Assembly: GCF_013204795.1 (NCBI RefSeq)
Contig: NZ_JABMKW010000008.1
Coordinates: 558,001-622,000 of the forward strand
From: Pedobacter panaciterrae
GTDB lineage: Bacteria > Bacteroidota > Bacteroidia > Sphingobacteriales > Sphingobacteriaceae
DNA: 64,000 nt
Direction of reading: 5' to 3'
Numbering within the stretch: the first letter of the stretch is position 1; every line of letters begins with the position of its first letter. Below, in pieces: positions 33,971-42,674 of this stretch. A model generated the notes under the pieces. That model ran no database searches and had not been told where the DNA came from. It saw only the letters and a list, made by a program, of their open reading frames with translations. Both the position numbers and the translations under genes were made by a program.

Positions 33971-35290
33971 ATGAAGAAGGTTGCATTTTATACACTTGGT
34001 TGTAAGTTGAATTTCTCTGAAACTTCAACAATTGGCAGGTTATTTACCGATGCCGGATATGCTGTTGTAGACTTTACAGATGGAGCGGATGTGTATGTAA
34101 TAAACACCTGTTCTGTAACAGAGCATGCTGATAAAAAGTGCCGTAAAGTAGTTAAAGAGGCTTTAAAGTACGCACCCAACGCGTATGTAACCATAGTAGG
34201 ATGTTATGCTCAGTTAAAACCTGTTGAGATTGCCGAAATAGAAGGCGTTGATATGGTGCTTGGTGCAGCAGAGAAATTCCGGATAGTTGAATACATCTCT
34301 GATCTTACCAAACAGCCTAAGGCCGTTATTCATCAGCAAAACATCGAAAAAGTTAATCATAATTTTATTGCAGCCTATTCAATAGGTGATAGAACACGTA
34401 CTTTCTTAAAGGTGCAAGATGGATGTGATTATCCATGTACTTATTGTACGATACCATTGGCGCGTGGGGGCAGCAGAAGCGATACCATCGAAAATGTAGT
34501 AAACCGCGCTAAACAAATAGCCGAAAGCGGCGTTAAAGAAATTGTACTTACGGGGGTAAATCTTGGCGATTTCGGAATAAGAAACGGAGAAAGAGAAGAT
34601 AAATTCTTTGACCTGGTAAAAGCACTGGATGAGGTTGAGGGTATAGAAAGGATAAGAATTTCTTCTATCGAACCGAATTTGTTAAGCAATGAAATCATTG
34701 AATTTGTTGCTACTTCCAAAAGATTTGTACCTCATTTTCATATCCCTCTGCAGTCTGGATCTAATAAAATATTAGGTTTAATGCGCAGACGTTACCAACG
34801 GGAACTTTATACCGAACGAGTTGCTAAAATTAAAGCTTTAATACCTAATTGCTGTATTGGAGTTGATGTAATCGTTGGATTTCCTGGTGAAACTCATGAA
34901 GATTTTCTGGATACTTATCAATTCTTAAACGAGCTTGATATTTCTTACCTGCACGTATTTACCTATTCAGAACGCGAGCAAACAGCAGCGGCTGAAATGA
35001 AAGGCGTTGTTGCCGGAAGTGCCCGTGCGGATAGAAGCAAAATGCTTCATATTTTGTCTGATAAAAAGAGAAGGGCCTTTTATCAATCTCAGATTGGTTC
35101 AATTGGCGAAGTGCTTTTTGAAGACGACCAAAAGAATGGTTTTATGCATGGTTTTACCAAGAACTATGTAAAAGTTAAAGCTAAATATGACCCGGTAATG
35201 GTAAATGAAATCAAAACCGTAAAACTTATTGAGCTTACCGCCGATGGTGAGGTAGAAGTTGCCGAAACAGAAGAAGTTTTAGCGCATTAA
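33971..35290 (+). CDS. mtaB: tRNA t6A37 methylthiotransferase MtaB
   Basis: Radical-SAM methylthiotransferase of 439 residues converting t6A at position 37 of ANN-decoding tRNAs to ms2t6A. The N-terminal UPF0004 domain (F-Y-T-L-G-C-K-L-N-F) carries its cluster cysteines, including N-T-C-S-V-T and I-V-G-C-Y-A-Q. The radical-SAM motif C-D-Y-P-C-T-Y-C and a TRAM-like C-terminus follow. MiaB is the close alternative, but the T-L-G-C-K-L-N start fits MtaB. Confidence 0.92.
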   Translation: MKKVAFYTLGCKLNFSETSTIGRLFTDAGYAVVDFTDGADVYVINTCSVTEHADKKCRKVVKEALKYAPNAYVTIVGCYAQLKPVEIAEIEGVDMVLGAAEKFRIVEYISDLTKQPKAVIHQQNIEKVNHNFIAAYSIGDRTRTFLKVQDGCDYPCTYCTIPLARGGSRSDTIENVVNRAKQIAESGVKEIVLTGVNLGDFGIRNGEREDKFFDLVKALDEVEGIERIRISSIEPNLLSNEIIEFVATSKRFVPHFHIPLQSGSNKILGLMRRRYQRELYTERVAKIKALIPNCCIGVDVIVGFPGETHEDFLDTYQFLNELDISYLHVFTYSEREQTAAAEMKGVVAGSARADRSKMLHILSDKKRRAFYQSQIGSIGEVLFEDDQKNGFMHGFTKNYVKVKAKYDPVMVNEIKTVKLIELTADGEVEVAETEEVLAH

Positions 35291-35321
35291 TACTATATTC
35301 GCATAAAACTTTTTTATACGT

Positions 35322-36476
35322 ATGTTTCCTACTGTATCTCATTTTTTAGAATATCTTTTTGGTATACAAGTCCCATTGCCGTTTAACACATTTGGTGTTT
35401 TTGTCGCTTTAGCTTTTATTGCTGGTTACTGGGCTTTTACTCAGGAGTTTAAACGTAAGGAAGCACTTGGTATTCTTCATCCAATCAAAAAAACGATGAC
35501 TATTGGTAAGCCTGCTACTACAACTGAGCTGGCTTATAATGGTGTATTCGGGTTCCTGATCGGATATAAATTAGTTTATGCACTCTTAAACTATCAGCTG
35601 TTTGTAAGCGATGCCCAAACAGTACTTCTTTCATTAAAAGGAAATATACTTGGAGGCTTGTTTTTTGCTGGTTTGTTTGCTTACTGGGATTATAAAGAGA
35701 AAAATGCGCATAAATTACCCAAACCAAAAACTGTTGAAGTAACGCAGCACCCATATGAATTAATGGGCACTCTTATCGTTTGGGCCGCTATCTGGGGTTT
35801 TCTTGGTGCAAAAATATTCGATAACCTGGAACATTGGGACTCATTTGTAAAAGATCCTATCGGCAGCTTATTGTCATTTAGTGGTTTAACGTTTTACGGT
35901 GGACTAATCTGTGGCGGTGCTGCTGTTTTATATATCGCAAGGAAAAATAATATTAAAGTATTGCACATGCTTGATATTGGCGGACCAGGTATGATGCTTG
36001 CGTACAGTGTGGGCAGAATTGGTTGCCATATGTCTGGTGATGGCGACTGGGGAATCGCTAATCTAAACGCTAAGCCAATTTCATGGCTTCCGGATTGGTT
36101 ATGGGCTTATACCTATCCAAATAACGTTGCTAACGAAGGAAATCCTATTGCGGGTTGCGTTGGCAGGTTCTGTAACGAATTACCTCAGCCGGTATACCCA
36201 ACACCTATATATGAGGTAATCGTATGCTTTATACTGTTCCTGATCTTATGGAAGATCCGTGACCGTATTAAATCTCCGGGAATGATGTTTGGTATATACT
36301 TAATGCTAAACGGTCTGGAACGCTTCTTTATTGAATTGATCAGAGTAAATACTAAATATAATGTTGCCGGTATACATTTTACGCAGGCAGAGCTAATTTC
36401 AAGTATTCTGTTTTTGTCTGGCTTAGGTCTTGTTTTATATTCATACAAGAACAAAGAAAAGTTGGCTAACTATTAA
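35322..36476 (+). CDS. lgt: Prolipoprotein diacylglyceryl transferase
   Basis: Integral membrane enzyme of 384 residues that attaches diacylglycerol to lipobox cysteines, needed by the lipoproteins coded nearby. The motifs F-Y-G-G-L and G-R-I-G-C-H and the later Q-P-V-Y-P-T-P-I-Y-E mark Lgt. It is longer than the roughly 280 residues of classical Lgt because of added N-terminal and loop segments, common in Bacteroidetes. It follows mtaB by 31 bases. Confidence 0.9.
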   Translation: MFPTVSHFLEYLFGIQVPLPFNTFGVFVALAFIAGYWAFTQEFKRKEALGILHPIKKTMTIGKPATTTELAYNGVFGFLIGYKLVYALLNYQLFVSDAQTVLLSLKGNILGGLFFAGLFAYWDYKEKNAHKLPKPKTVEVTQHPYELMGTLIVWAAIWGFLGAKIFDNLEHWDSFVKDPIGSLLSFSGLTFYGGLICGGAAVLYIARKNNIKVLHMLDIGGPGMMLAYSVGRIGCHMSGDGDWGIANLNAKPISWLPDWLWAYTYPNNVANEGNPIAGCVGRFCNELPQPVYPTPIYEVIVCFILFLILWKIRDRIKSPGMMFGIYLMLNGLERFFIELIRVNTKYNVAGIHFTQAELISSILFLSGLGLVLYSYKNKEKLANY

Positions 36477-36490
36477 AATTTTTTTCTGAG

Positions 36491-37285
36491 TTGAATTACG
36501 AATTAATATGTTCTAAGGTAATTGCTGTTACCCGCTTAACAGGCAATTTTATAAGAAAAGAGTCGATGAACTTCGATGCAGGTGCTGTCGAGTTCAAAGG
36601 CCTAAACGATATGGTTTCCTATGTAGATAAGAATGCTGAAAAGTTATTGGTTAGAAATTTAGCCAAGCTAATTCCTGAAGCAGGTTTTACTACTGAAGAA
36701 GAAACCGTAAATAGCAAAGGTGCTGTTTACAATTGGATCATAGATCCATTAGATGGCACTACCAACTTTATTCATGGTGTTCCCACTTATTCTATAAGCA
36801 TAGCGCTTTATGAAGAGGATAAACCCGTTGTTGGTGTAGTTTACGAGATAAACCGCGGAGAGATGTTTTATTCTTATAAAGGTGGCGATGCTTATTTAAA
36901 CAACAAAGTGATTAAGGTTTCTTCCAGACCAGGTTTATCAGATTGTTTACTGGCTACAGGATTTCCATATTATCAGTTCGAGAAACAGGCACAATACATG
37001 CAGCTACTTTCAGAAATGATGCAGAAAACGCATGGCTTACGGCGCATAGGTTCGGCTGCGGTTGATTTAGCTTATGTAGCATGTGGCAGGTTCGATGCTT
37101 TCTTTGAGTATAACCTGAATGCCTGGGATGTTGCTGCCGGTGCTTTTCTGGTACAACAGGCAGGTGGAAATATATTAAACTTTGCCGGAGGCGATGAATT
37201 TCTAGAAACCAGAGAAATTCTGGCAACAAATGGCTTGATTGATGGTGAAATCTTAGAAGCTATTAAACGGAGTTTTAAAAGTTAA
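36491..37285 (+). CDS. Inositol monophosphatase family protein
   Basis: 264-residue Mg-dependent phosphatase. The E-E-E-T motif, I-D-P-L-D-G-T-T-N-F and A-W-D-V-A-A-G provide the two metal sites. The start is a TTG at 36491; the next ATG would remove the helix that the family normally has at its N-terminus. Substrate could be inositol phosphate or another small phosphate ester. Confidence 0.88.
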   Translation: MNYELICSKVIAVTRLTGNFIRKESMNFDAGAVEFKGLNDMVSYVDKNAEKLLVRNLAKLIPEAGFTTEEETVNSKGAVYNWIIDPLDGTTNFIHGVPTYSISIALYEEDKPVVGVVYEINRGEMFYSYKGGDAYLNNKVIKVSSRPGLSDCLLATGFPYYQFEKQAQYMQLLSEMMQKTHGLRRIGSAAVDLAYVACGRFDAFFEYNLNAWDVAAGAFLVQQAGGNILNFAGGDEFLETREILATNGLIDGEILEAIKRSFKS

Positions 37286-37311
37286 TAGAATTAGTCGTGT
37301 TATCGCCACCA

Positions 37312-37340
37312 TGTCATCCTGAAGTAAATTCAGGATGACA
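37312..37340. repeat. Short palindromic repeat
   Basis: TGTCATCCTGAA (37312-37323) and TTCAGGATGACA (37329-37340) form a perfect 12-bp hairpin with a 5-base loop. Related in sequence to the longer GTCAT-type palindrome at 33861. Confidence 0.75.
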
Positions 37341-37365
37341 AAGATTATAAGAACAACATAAAACA

Positions 37366-37399
37366 AAAGAGCCTGTTTCAACATTGAAACAGGCTCTTT
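37366..37399. terminator. Bidirectional terminator
   Basis: AAAGAGCCTGTTTCAA pairs with TTGAAACAGGCTCTTT between the inositol monophosphatase (plus) and NifU-like (minus) genes. Confidence 0.9.
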
Positions 37400-37417
37400 C
37401 TTTATATTTAAATCGGC

Positions 37418-37969
37418 TTACAAAGCTTCAGACACTACTTCTTTCACTTCAGGAACCATGCGTTGCAATAAATTCTGAATTCCTGATTTCAAGGTAATGG
37501 TAGAAGAAGGGCAACCGCTGCATGAACCTCTAAGCTCAACAGTTACAACACCCTCATCAAATGATTTGTAGCTAATTGCACCACCATCTTGTTCAACTGC
37601 CGGGCGAACATAATCATGTAGAATTTGCTGAATTTTAATCTCAAGATCTGTTCCTTCAAAAGTAGGTGTCTCATCAGATGTTTCTTCTTTTATTTTATAT
37701 TCAGATTCAACAGCTCCTTTAACAAATTCTTTAAGAATTGGTTCGATATCTGGCCATTCAACACCCTCTGTTTTTGTAATCGTAACAAAGTTACTTGCAA
37801 AAAAAACACCATTAACAAAGTTGAACTTAAACAGTTCCTTTGCAAAAGGAGAGTGCTCAGCACTTTCTTTAGTTGCGAAATCTTCACTGCCATTGATCAA
37901 TAATTTATTGACCATGAATTTCATTGTAGCAGGGTTTGGAGTTTGTTCAGTATATACGTTGATAGTCAT
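37418..37969 (-). CDS. NifU-family Fe-S carrier (Nfu type)
   Basis: 183-residue protein with an N-terminal Nfu domain (T-P-N-P-A-T-M-K-F-M) and a C-terminal NifU-like domain carrying the cluster motif C-S-G-C-P-S-S. It delivers Fe-S clusters to late acceptors and works with the isc genes at 214-2335. A minus-strand promoter core TATTTTTG lies at 37994-37987, 18 bases before the ATG. Confidence 0.92.
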   Translation of the reverse strand: MTINVYTEQTPNPATMKFMVNKLLINGSEDFATKESAEHSPFAKELFKFNFVNGVFFASNFVTITKTEGVEWPDIEPILKEFVKGAVESEYKIKEETSDETPTFEGTDLEIKIQQILHDYVRPAVEQDGGAISYKSFDEGVVTVELRGSCSGCPSSTITLKSGIQNLLQRMVPEVKEVVSEAL

Positions 37970-38047
37970 TGTCTTCTTTTTTTCTACAAAAATAAATAAT
38001 TCGTTGGTGCAATTTAAGGTATCGATGTCTGTTTTAGGTCATTATAT

Positions 38048-39394
38048 CTAAAATACGCCCGTGTAGTTAAAAGGAGTGATGTTCTTTAATTCCTGTTTAA
38101 TCTGATCATTCACATTTAAGCCATCAATAAAGTTCGCCATGGTATCAGCAGTAATCTTCTGATTGGTACGGGTAAGATCTTTAAGTGCTTCGTATGGGTT
38201 AGGATAAGCCTCTCTTCTAAGTACAGTCTGAATTGCTTCAGCAACTACAGCCCAGTTGTTTTCAAGGTCGGCATTAATAGCTTCATTATTCAGCAATAAT
38301 TTATTTAAACCTTTTAACGTAGATGCAATAGCTATTGTAGTGTGAGCAAGAGGCACGCCTACATTTCTAAGTACCGTAGAATCTGTAAGGTCCCTTTGTA
38401 AGCGTGAAATTGGTAATTTAGCCGCAAAAAATTCGAATAACGCATTTGCTATACCAGCATTACCCTCTGCATTTTCAAAATCAATAGGGTTTACTTTATG
38501 AGGCATTGCAGAAGAACCAACTTCACCTTCTTTAATCTTTTGTTTAAAGTAGTTTTTAGAAATGTACGCCCAAATGTCTCTATCAAGATCAATAATGATG
38601 TTGTTTATTCTTTTTAAAGCATCACATTGTGCAGCAAATTGATCATAATGCTCAATTTGAGTAGTATACTGAGCGCGCGAAAGGCCTAATATCTCATTTA
38701 CAAAATTATTAGAGAAATCTACCCAGTTTACACCAGGATAAGCAATATGGTGTGCATTAAAGTTACCTGTTGCACCGCCAAATTTTGCGCTGTTAGGGAT
38801 GTTTTTTAAGTTATTTAACTGAATCTCTAAACGTTCTGCAAATACCATAAACTCTTTACCAAGTTTAGTAGGAGATGCAGGCTGTCCATGCGTATGTGCA
38901 AGTAAAGGCACATCTTTCCATTCAGTAGCCAGACTTTTTATTTTAGCAATCAACTCAGCTATTTGAGGATAGTAAACTTCATTTAAAGCTAGTTTAATAG
39001 TATAAGGTATAGCTGTGTTGTTGATATCCTGAGATGTTAATCCGAAATGGATAAACTCTTTATAAGCTTCGAGACCCAATTGATCAAATTGCTTTTTTAT
39101 AAAATATTCAACCGCTTTAACATCATGATTGGTGATCTTTTCTGTGTCTTTAATTTCCTGAGCATGGTTATCATCAAACTGCTCATGAATTAAACGTAGT
39201 TTACCGTAAATAGATTTATCGAATTCTTTTAAACCAGGTAAGCCTGTTTCACAAAGTGCAATAAAGTATTCAATTTCTACAAATACTCTGTATTTTATTA
39301 ATGCTGACTCTGAAAAATATTTAGAAAGGCTTTGAGTAGTGTTTCTATAACGTCCATCAACTGGAGAAATAGCTTGAAGAGGAGATAAATTCAT
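38048..39394 (-). CDS. purB: Adenylosuccinate lyase
   Basis: 448-residue fumarase-superfamily enzyme acting twice in purine synthesis (SAICAR and adenylosuccinate cleavage). The P-V-D-G-R-Y start, T-S-Q-D-I-N and the signature G-S-S-A-M-P-H-K-V-N-P-I are present, with T-H-G-Q-P-A. A minus-strand TACATTTG core (39426-39419) lies 24 bases upstream. The adjacent genes are not purine genes. Confidence 0.96.
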   Translation of the reverse strand: MNLSPLQAISPVDGRYRNTTQSLSKYFSESALIKYRVFVEIEYFIALCETGLPGLKEFDKSIYGKLRLIHEQFDDNHAQEIKDTEKITNHDVKAVEYFIKKQFDQLGLEAYKEFIHFGLTSQDINNTAIPYTIKLALNEVYYPQIAELIAKIKSLATEWKDVPLLAHTHGQPASPTKLGKEFMVFAERLEIQLNNLKNIPNSAKFGGATGNFNAHHIAYPGVNWVDFSNNFVNEILGLSRAQYTTQIEHYDQFAAQCDALKRINNIIIDLDRDIWAYISKNYFKQKIKEGEVGSSAMPHKVNPIDFENAEGNAGIANALFEFFAAKLPISRLQRDLTDSTVLRNVGVPLAHTTIAIASTLKGLNKLLLNNEAINADLENNWAVVAEAIQTVLRREAYPNPYEALKDLTRTNQKITADTMANFIDGLNVNDQIKQELKNITPFNYTGVF

Positions 39395-39418
39395 GAATTT
39401 GACTTATTTTTACAAGCG

Positions 39419-39426
39419 CAAATGTA
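39419..39426 (-). promoter_or_regulatory. Promoter core for purB
   Basis: TACATTTG on the minus strand fits TAnnTTTG, 24 bases before the purB ATG; no clear -33. Confidence 0.4.
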
Positions 39427-39482
39427 GCATTTATTAGCCTTTTAATGAAGTAAGGTTGCTGAAAAGCAAAACTTTGGATAAC

Positions 39483-39515
39483 AAAAAAGGCCTTGGAGAT
39501 TCCAAAGCCTTTTTT
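39483..39515. terminator. Terminator downstream of the small lipoprotein gene
   Basis: AAAAAAGGC plus TTGGA pair with TCCAA plus GCCTTTTTT, with one bulged base per arm. Mainly ends the minus-strand lipoprotein transcript; it is symmetric enough to work both ways. Confidence 0.8.
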
Positions 39516-39531
39516 ATTTTGTTAAAAATGA

Positions 39532-39735
39532 CTAGTGTTTAGTTGAGTCAACAGTAGTAGTTACAGTAGTATCTTTTACAGTTGAATCAGTTACGTTAGT
39601 ATCAACTTGAGTAACAACAGTAGATGAATCAGTTACAGTAGTATCTGTAGATTCACCTGTTTTCTCAGAGTTACAAGCTGCTACTGATAAAGAGATTGCT
39701 AAAGCTAAAAAGCCAAATTTAAATGCGTTTTTCAT
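39532..39735 (-). CDS. Small Thr/Asp/Val-rich lipoprotein
   Basis: 67-residue protein with a lipoprotein signal (L-A-I-S-L-S-V-A-A-C-N, Cys21). The mature part is almost entirely a low-complexity D-T-T-V / D-S-T-V repeat. Probably an extended, outer-membrane-anchored surface peptide. Its start faces the ECF sigma gene, and a candidate sigma-dependent promoter (39801-39773) points at it, so it may be a target of that sigma factor. Confidence 0.8.
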   Translation of the reverse strand: MKNAFKFGFLALAISLSVAACNSEKTGESTDTTVTDSSTVVTQVDTNVTDSTVKDTTVTTTVDSTKH

Positions 39736-39772
39736 TCTAATTCTATTTTAAATAATTAATTAATTTTACAGA

Positions 39773-39801
39773 TTAATACAGGAAAGTTTAAAAGGTAACC
39801 C
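39773..39801 (-). promoter_or_regulatory. Candidate ECF promoter, lipoprotein side
   Basis: On the minus strand GGGTTAC (39801-39795), a 15-base spacer and GTATTAA (39779-39773). The ATG follows about 38 bases later. Same heptamer pair as the sigma gene's upstream copies. Confidence 0.5.
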
Positions 39802-39838
39802 ACCTAATTGAAAAAAAAAATAAAAAATATTTTAATGT

Positions 39839-39942
39839 GGGTTACTGGGTTACTCTTTATAGTATTGCCGTATTAAGGAAGAAATAAAAAAAGTAATTTT
39901 TTTTGTTATCATTGGGTTACCATTCACGTTTAAATGTATTAA
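39839..39942 (+). promoter_or_regulatory. Candidate ECF promoters, sigma gene side
   Basis: GGGTTAC at 39847-39853 is followed after 16 bases by GTATTAA at 39870-39876. GGGTTAC at 39914-39920 is followed after 15 by GTATTAA at 39936-39942. A third, imperfect pair is GGGTTAC at 39839 and GTATTGC at 39862. The first two of these GGGTTAC copies are a direct tandem repeat 8 bases apart. Confidence 0.5.
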
Positions 39943-39945
39943 TTG

Positions 39946-40512
39946 GTGAGTAATAAGTTAAGCAGTTCAGTTCCAACAGATAGAGAGGTAGTTTTAGGGG
40001 TCTTAAATAACTCAGAAGAAGCGCTAAATAAATTGTATACGGGGTATTTTCCGATGATTTTACAGTTTATATTAAATAATAACGGTGATGAAGATGATGC
40101 AAAAGATGTGTATCAGGAAGGCATAATTGTTTTATATAATAAAATTAAAAGCGGAGATTTCGAGTTAAGCAGTAAACTAAAGACCTATATATACTCAGTC
40201 TGCAGACGTATTTGGTTAAAGAAGTTAGCACAGCAAAGCAAGAAAACCAATAACATCTCTGACTTTGAGGATGTGATAGCGATAGAAGAGGACGTTGAGC
40301 AGCATGAAGAGAAGGATAAGCAATTTGATAAGATGCAAGAAGCACTCCTCCATTTAGGCGAACCCTGCAAGACCATTATTCAGGACTTTTATATTAACAA
40401 CCTTTCCATGCAGGAAATTTGTGAAAAGTTTGGGTATACCAATACCGATAACGCAAAAACACAAAAATATAAGTGCTTACAAAGGTTAAAGAAATTATTT
40501 TTTCAATCGTGA
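39946..40512 (+). CDS. ECF-type sigma-70 factor
   Basis: About 188-residue sigma factor with region 2 (Y-T-G-Y-F-P-M-I-L-Q-F, D-E-D-D-A-K-D-V-Y-Q-E-G) and region 4 (I-I-Q-D-F-Y-I-N-N-L-S-M-Q-E-I-C) and no regions 1 or 3, as in ECF factors. The start is a GTG at 39946 (a TTG lies three bases before). The next gene starts one base after the stop and appears to be its membrane partner. Upstream repeats are candidate autoregulatory sites. Confidence 0.9.
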   Translation: MSNKLSSSVPTDREVVLGVLNNSEEALNKLYTGYFPMILQFILNNNGDEDDAKDVYQEGIIVLYNKIKSGDFELSSKLKTYIYSVCRRIWLKKLAQQSKKTNNISDFEDVIAIEEDVEQHEEKDKQFDKMQEALLHLGEPCKTIIQDFYINNLSMQEICEKFGYTNTDNAKTQKYKCLQRLKKLFFQS

Positions 40513-40513
40513 T

Positions 40514-41602
40514 ATGAGGAACGAAATAGAGTTAGAGGGCATAATTGAAGATTACCTTAACGGTAAACTTACTGAGGCAGAAGCTAACGCTTTTGAGCAA
40601 CTACGCTTAAATGATCCAACTGTTGATCATAAGGTTGTTGCGCACAAGGTTTTTCTGGATTCGTTAAAGGATTATGCCTCAAATCTTGATTTGAAAAACA
40701 AGATGGATCATGCACATGATCAGATCGATGTTGATGCTTTAAGCAGAAAGCTTGGACCTCATCCTTCGTTTATTGTTAATATGTGGCGTAAAAATAAATC
40801 AGCAATTGCTGTGGCCGCCTCTTTTATATTATTAACAATTGTTACCATTTATTCTATACAACAAACTACAGAGCAAACCGGTAGCTATAAACAAATGAGT
40901 GCTGAGCTTAGTAAGCTTAAAAGTTCTACCAATAACCTGATCAGAGATGTAAAATCAAGCCAGAATTCAAAGGTGCCTGTTAAGCCCGTGAAATTTGGCG
41001 GTACCGGTTTTGCAATTTCTTCTAACGGATATATCTTAACTAGCTATCACGTAGTCGAAAAATCTGATACGGTGTACGTTCAGAACAACAAAGGTGATCT
41101 TTATAAAGTTGATATTACCTATAAAGATCCTATTAATGACATTGCCATTCTAAAAATCATTGATAAAAAGTTTTCATTAGGCTCGTTACCTTACTCATTA
41201 AAAAAGGGTAAAGTTGGCCTCGGAGAATCTGTTTACACACTGGGTTATCCTAAAGATGAAGTAGTGTTAGGAATAGGCTATTTAAGTTCACAAAGTGGTT
41301 TTAATGGTGATACTTTAGCGTATCAGTTATCTCTTGATGTTAATCCAGGTAATAGTGGCGGGCCGCTATTAGATAATAGCGGAAACGTAATAGGCATAAT
41401 CAATGCTAAAGAAAGCTATACAGACGGAGCAACCTTTGCGGTAAAAGCAAAGTTCCTTCAGGAAGCGTTAAGCTCTATCCCTCAGGATTCTATAGTGGGT
41501 AGGATATCTTCTGTTAGGAAGAGCAAATTATCGAAATTAGAGCCATCAAAACAGGTATCTAAAATTCAGGATTACGTGTTTATGATAAAAGGTTATAACT
41601 AA
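40514..41602 (+). CDS. Anti-sigma-like / DegP-like membrane serine protease fusion
   Basis: 362-residue single-pass membrane protein. Residues 1-95 are cytoplasmic, helical and charged (Y-L-N-G-K-L-T-E-A-E-A), like the anti-sigma regions of Bacteroidetes ECF partners. A membrane helix spans about 96-115. A trypsin-like S1C domain (residues about 160-320) has His179 in S-Y-H-V-V, Asp209 in N-D-I-A-I-L and Ser281 in G-N-S-G-G-P. No PDZ domain is visible. It probably ties a periplasmic signal to the sigma factor just upstream. Whether it cleaves itself is unknown. Confidence 0.85.
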   Translation: MRNEIELEGIIEDYLNGKLTEAEANAFEQLRLNDPTVDHKVVAHKVFLDSLKDYASNLDLKNKMDHAHDQIDVDALSRKLGPHPSFIVNMWRKNKSAIAVAASFILLTIVTIYSIQQTTEQTGSYKQMSAELSKLKSSTNNLIRDVKSSQNSKVPVKPVKFGGTGFAISSNGYILTSYHVVEKSDTVYVQNNKGDLYKVDITYKDPINDIAILKIIDKKFSLGSLPYSLKKGKVGLGESVYTLGYPKDEVVLGIGYLSSQSGFNGDTLAYQLSLDVNPGNSGGPLLDNSGNVIGIINAKESYTDGATFAVKAKFLQEALSSIPQDSIVGRISSVRKSKLSKLEPSKQVSKIQDYVFMIKGYN

Positions 41603-41621
41603 TAACTAACACATAAATTTG

Positions 41622-41655
41622 AAACCCCGAAACTTTAATTTAGTTTCGGGGTTTT
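41622..41655 (+). terminator. Terminator of the ECF operon
   Basis: AAACCCCGAAACT (41622-41634) pairs with AGTTTCGGGGTTTT (41642-41655), ending in Ts. Confidence 0.85.
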
Positions 41656-41676
41656 GCTTTATATAGAACTTTAAAT

Positions 41677-42603
41677 ATGGATTTCGGAAAAGTAACAGAT
41701 AGCCAGATAAAGGATGTAGATTTTACATTGCCAAAAGATGGTATACAGACTTCAAAGACATTGTCGAAAGGTAAGCCGGTTAAAAACCCTGAGTTTTACG
41801 TTGGCTGTGCTAAATGGGGTCGAAAGGAATGGTTAAATATGATTTATCCATCAAAAACCAAAGAAGCCGACTTTCTGGATCAATATGTAAAACATTTCAA
41901 TTCTATTGAGCTGAATGCGGTTTTTTACAGCATCCCGAATGCAGAGCTGATTAAAAAATGGAAAGCCAAGGCTGAGGATAATTCCAATAATAGTTTTATT
42001 TTCTGTCCTAAATTTTCCAGAACAATCAGCCATATTAAAAGGCTAAAAGATGCAGAGGTACCAACAGATCTTTTTCTGGCAAGTATTTCTGAATTTGGTC
42101 AGTTCTTGGGGCCATGCTTTTTGCAGCTTGGAGATAACTTTACACCTAAGAGCCTGCCTGTTCTGGAAGAATACCTGAAATACCTGCCTACTGACCTTGC
42201 TGTTTTTGTGGAATTAAGGCACGAAGGATGGTTTTTGGAAGAAGCGAATAGGAACCAGGTGTTTGATATGTTTGCAAAGTTAAATAAGGGTGCAGTAATT
42301 ACTGATGCAAGCGGCAGGAGAGACTGTGTGCACATGGAACTAACCATACCTGAAATATTTATTCGCTTTGTCGGAAATGGATCGGCACATCAGGATTCTG
42401 ACTTTGCAAGGATAGACGATTGGGTGGTAAGAATTAAACAGTGGTTGGATAAAGGACTGGAAAAAGTGTACTTCTTTCTGCACCAACATGATGAAAAGGA
42501 TACACCCATTCTTGCCGATTATACCATTAAACAGTTTAATAAGCACTTGGGAAGTAAGATTCCTGAAATTAATTTTATTACAAAAACAGGAGAATTATTT
42601 TAA
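41677..42603 (+). CDS. DUF72 family protein
   Basis: 308-residue TIM-barrel-like protein. The F-Y-V-G-C-A-K-W-G-R-K-E-W start, F-N-S-I-E-L-N-A-V-F-Y and C-F-L-Q-L-G match DUF72 (YecE family). The biochemical role is unknown; a nuclease or metal-dependent enzyme has been proposed from fold. It follows the ECF operon after a terminator, so it is probably a separate unit. Confidence 0.88.
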   Translation: MDFGKVTDSQIKDVDFTLPKDGIQTSKTLSKGKPVKNPEFYVGCAKWGRKEWLNMIYPSKTKEADFLDQYVKHFNSIELNAVFYSIPNAELIKKWKAKAEDNSNNSFIFCPKFSRTISHIKRLKDAEVPTDLFLASISEFGQFLGPCFLQLGDNFTPKSLPVLEEYLKYLPTDLAVFVELRHEGWFLEEANRNQVFDMFAKLNKGAVITDASGRRDCVHMELTIPEIFIRFVGNGSAHQDSDFARIDDWVVRIKQWLDKGLEKVYFFLHQHDEKDTPILADYTIKQFNKHLGSKIPEINFITKTGELF

Positions 42604-42674
42604 ATAGTATACTTAACTTGTAGACTTTAATATTTACTTTTAAACATTGTTATTTACTACTAAAATATATAATT

